Shown here piece by piece: positions 11,893 through 12,266 of a DNA stretch of 12,266 bases. The notes beneath the pieces were generated by a model. That model was not told the DNA's origin. It did no database searches and saw only the letters and a list, made by a program, of their open reading frames with translations. Position 1 is the stretch's first letter, and each line of letters starts with the position of its first letter. A program made the translations under genes and the position numbers. This DNA is from an uncultured Christensenella sp. (lineage in GTDB: Bacteria > Bacillota > Clostridia > Christensenellales > Borkfalkiaceae), in NCBI GenBank assembly GCA_910578655.1, contig CAJTQE010000018.1:15343-27608 (forward strand), read 5' to 3'.

Positions 11893-12266
11893 TTCAAATC
11901 TAAAATATTTGAAACCGTATTCTTCTCTAATAAACTTAAATCCGACTCGTTCAAGCACGTGTTGACTACGAGTATTTTTTATAATCGTATCAGCATTTAC
12001 AGCGACCATATTCAACACTTCAAAGGCATATTGTATTGCCAACTGCTCTGCACGTGTGCCATATCCTTTACCTTTCACACTATCATTTTGCAAATGTATG
12101 CTCAATGTACATTCCCGACTTGTTCGATTTATGTTTTTTAATTGCAACTCTCCAATCGGTTTCCCATTTTTCATTATTGCAAACAGAATGCGAGATGGAT
12201 TTTGTTTTGTTTCAAAATATTTATTTACGGCGTTTTCCTCATATTCGTATGCTGTAAACAAACGCA
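11887..12266 (-). CDS. GNAT-family N-acetyltransferase, C-terminal part (5' end outside window)
   Basis: About 126 residues are visible. The frame is open to the window edge, and the TTG at 12261 is probably an internal Leu codon. Motif A is VKGKGYGTRAEQLAIQYAF, with the acetyl-CoA pyrophosphate loop (K/R-G-x-G-x-G/A) as KGKGYGT. Motif B is NTRSQHVLERVGFKFIREE. The strand before it (IGELQLKNINRTSRECTLSI) fits the GNAT core, closest in style to RimJ/RimL-type enzymes. The acceptor substrate cannot be inferred. The gene is visibly more AT-rich than the ribosomal block and the transporter, so it may be a more recent arrival. Confidence 0.85.
   Translation of the reverse strand, partial: RLFTAYEYEENAVNKYFETKQNPSRILFAIMKNGKPIGELQLKNINRTSRECTLSIHLQNDSVKGKGYGTRAEQLAIQYAFEVLNMVAVNADTIIKNTRSQHVLERVGFKFIREEYGFKYFRFER

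Noticed and set aside
1..12266. CRISPR array, tRNA or rRNA genes, transposase, phage or toxin-antitoxin genes
   Set aside because: I saw no regularly spaced repeats, no cloverleaf with T-arm motif, and no recognisable mobile-element or toxin proteins on either strand.

Overview
The window looks like a chromosomal segment of a low-to-mid GC Gram-positive bacterium of the Clostridia, probably an uncultured gut-type lineage. The signs are strong Shine-Dalgarno sites (GGAGG, GAGGAGG), near-consensus TTGACA/TATAAT promoters, many compact intrinsic terminators, a Rex redox repressor, a ROK glucokinase, a sodium-symporter-family transporter, an L10-leader attenuator, and the rpmG-secE-nusG-rplKAJL order typical of Bacillota. 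Genus cannot be fixed from the sequence alone.

Layout. 2-556: 3' end of a ComEC-like metallo-beta-lactamase-fold protein, closed by a perfect 15-bp hairpin. 605-2903: a consensus promoter drives a ROK sugar kinase, rex, a two-helix membrane protein and a membrane-tethered XRE regulator; the stretch ends in a terminator. 2904-3258: no intact gene; it holds that terminator, a promoter with RBS, and a short ORF broken by one base. 3259-3543: small two-helix membrane protein with its own strong terminator. 3613-5112: SNF-family transporter. 5262-6388: rpmG, secE and nusG behind a promoter that overlaps a terminator hairpin. 6384-6548: a long imperfect inverted repeat with a second copy of one arm. 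6569-7754: rplK-rplA behind a leader hairpin resembling the L1 site of 23S rRNA. 7760-8965: promoter, L10 leader, attenuator, rplJ and rplL, ended by a terminator. 8986-10018: a lipoprotein with a degenerate cyclophilin-like domain. 10068-10994 (minus) and 11063-11662 (plus): two divergent genes of unknown role, the second apparently with two Myb/SANT-like repeats and a coiled coil. 11887-12266 (minus): the 3' part of a GNAT acetyltransferase.

How it fits together. Sugar phosphorylation and NADH-responsive repression sit in one transcription unit, and the two membrane-associated products downstream of rex may be cotranscribed. The translation block couples transcription elongation (NusG), protein export (SecE) and the ribosomal stalk and L1 arm (L11, L1, L10, L7/L12), with two apparent autoregulatory RNA elements. 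rpoB, the usual next gene, does not follow rplL here.

No clear new multi-gene system was found. The points most worth a second look are the inverted-repeat element between nusG and rplK, the candidate L1-binding leader, the terminator/promoter overlap before rpmG, the altered residues in L11 and in the transporter's Na1 site, the membrane-tethered regulator pair, and the Myb-like gene with its divergent neighbour.
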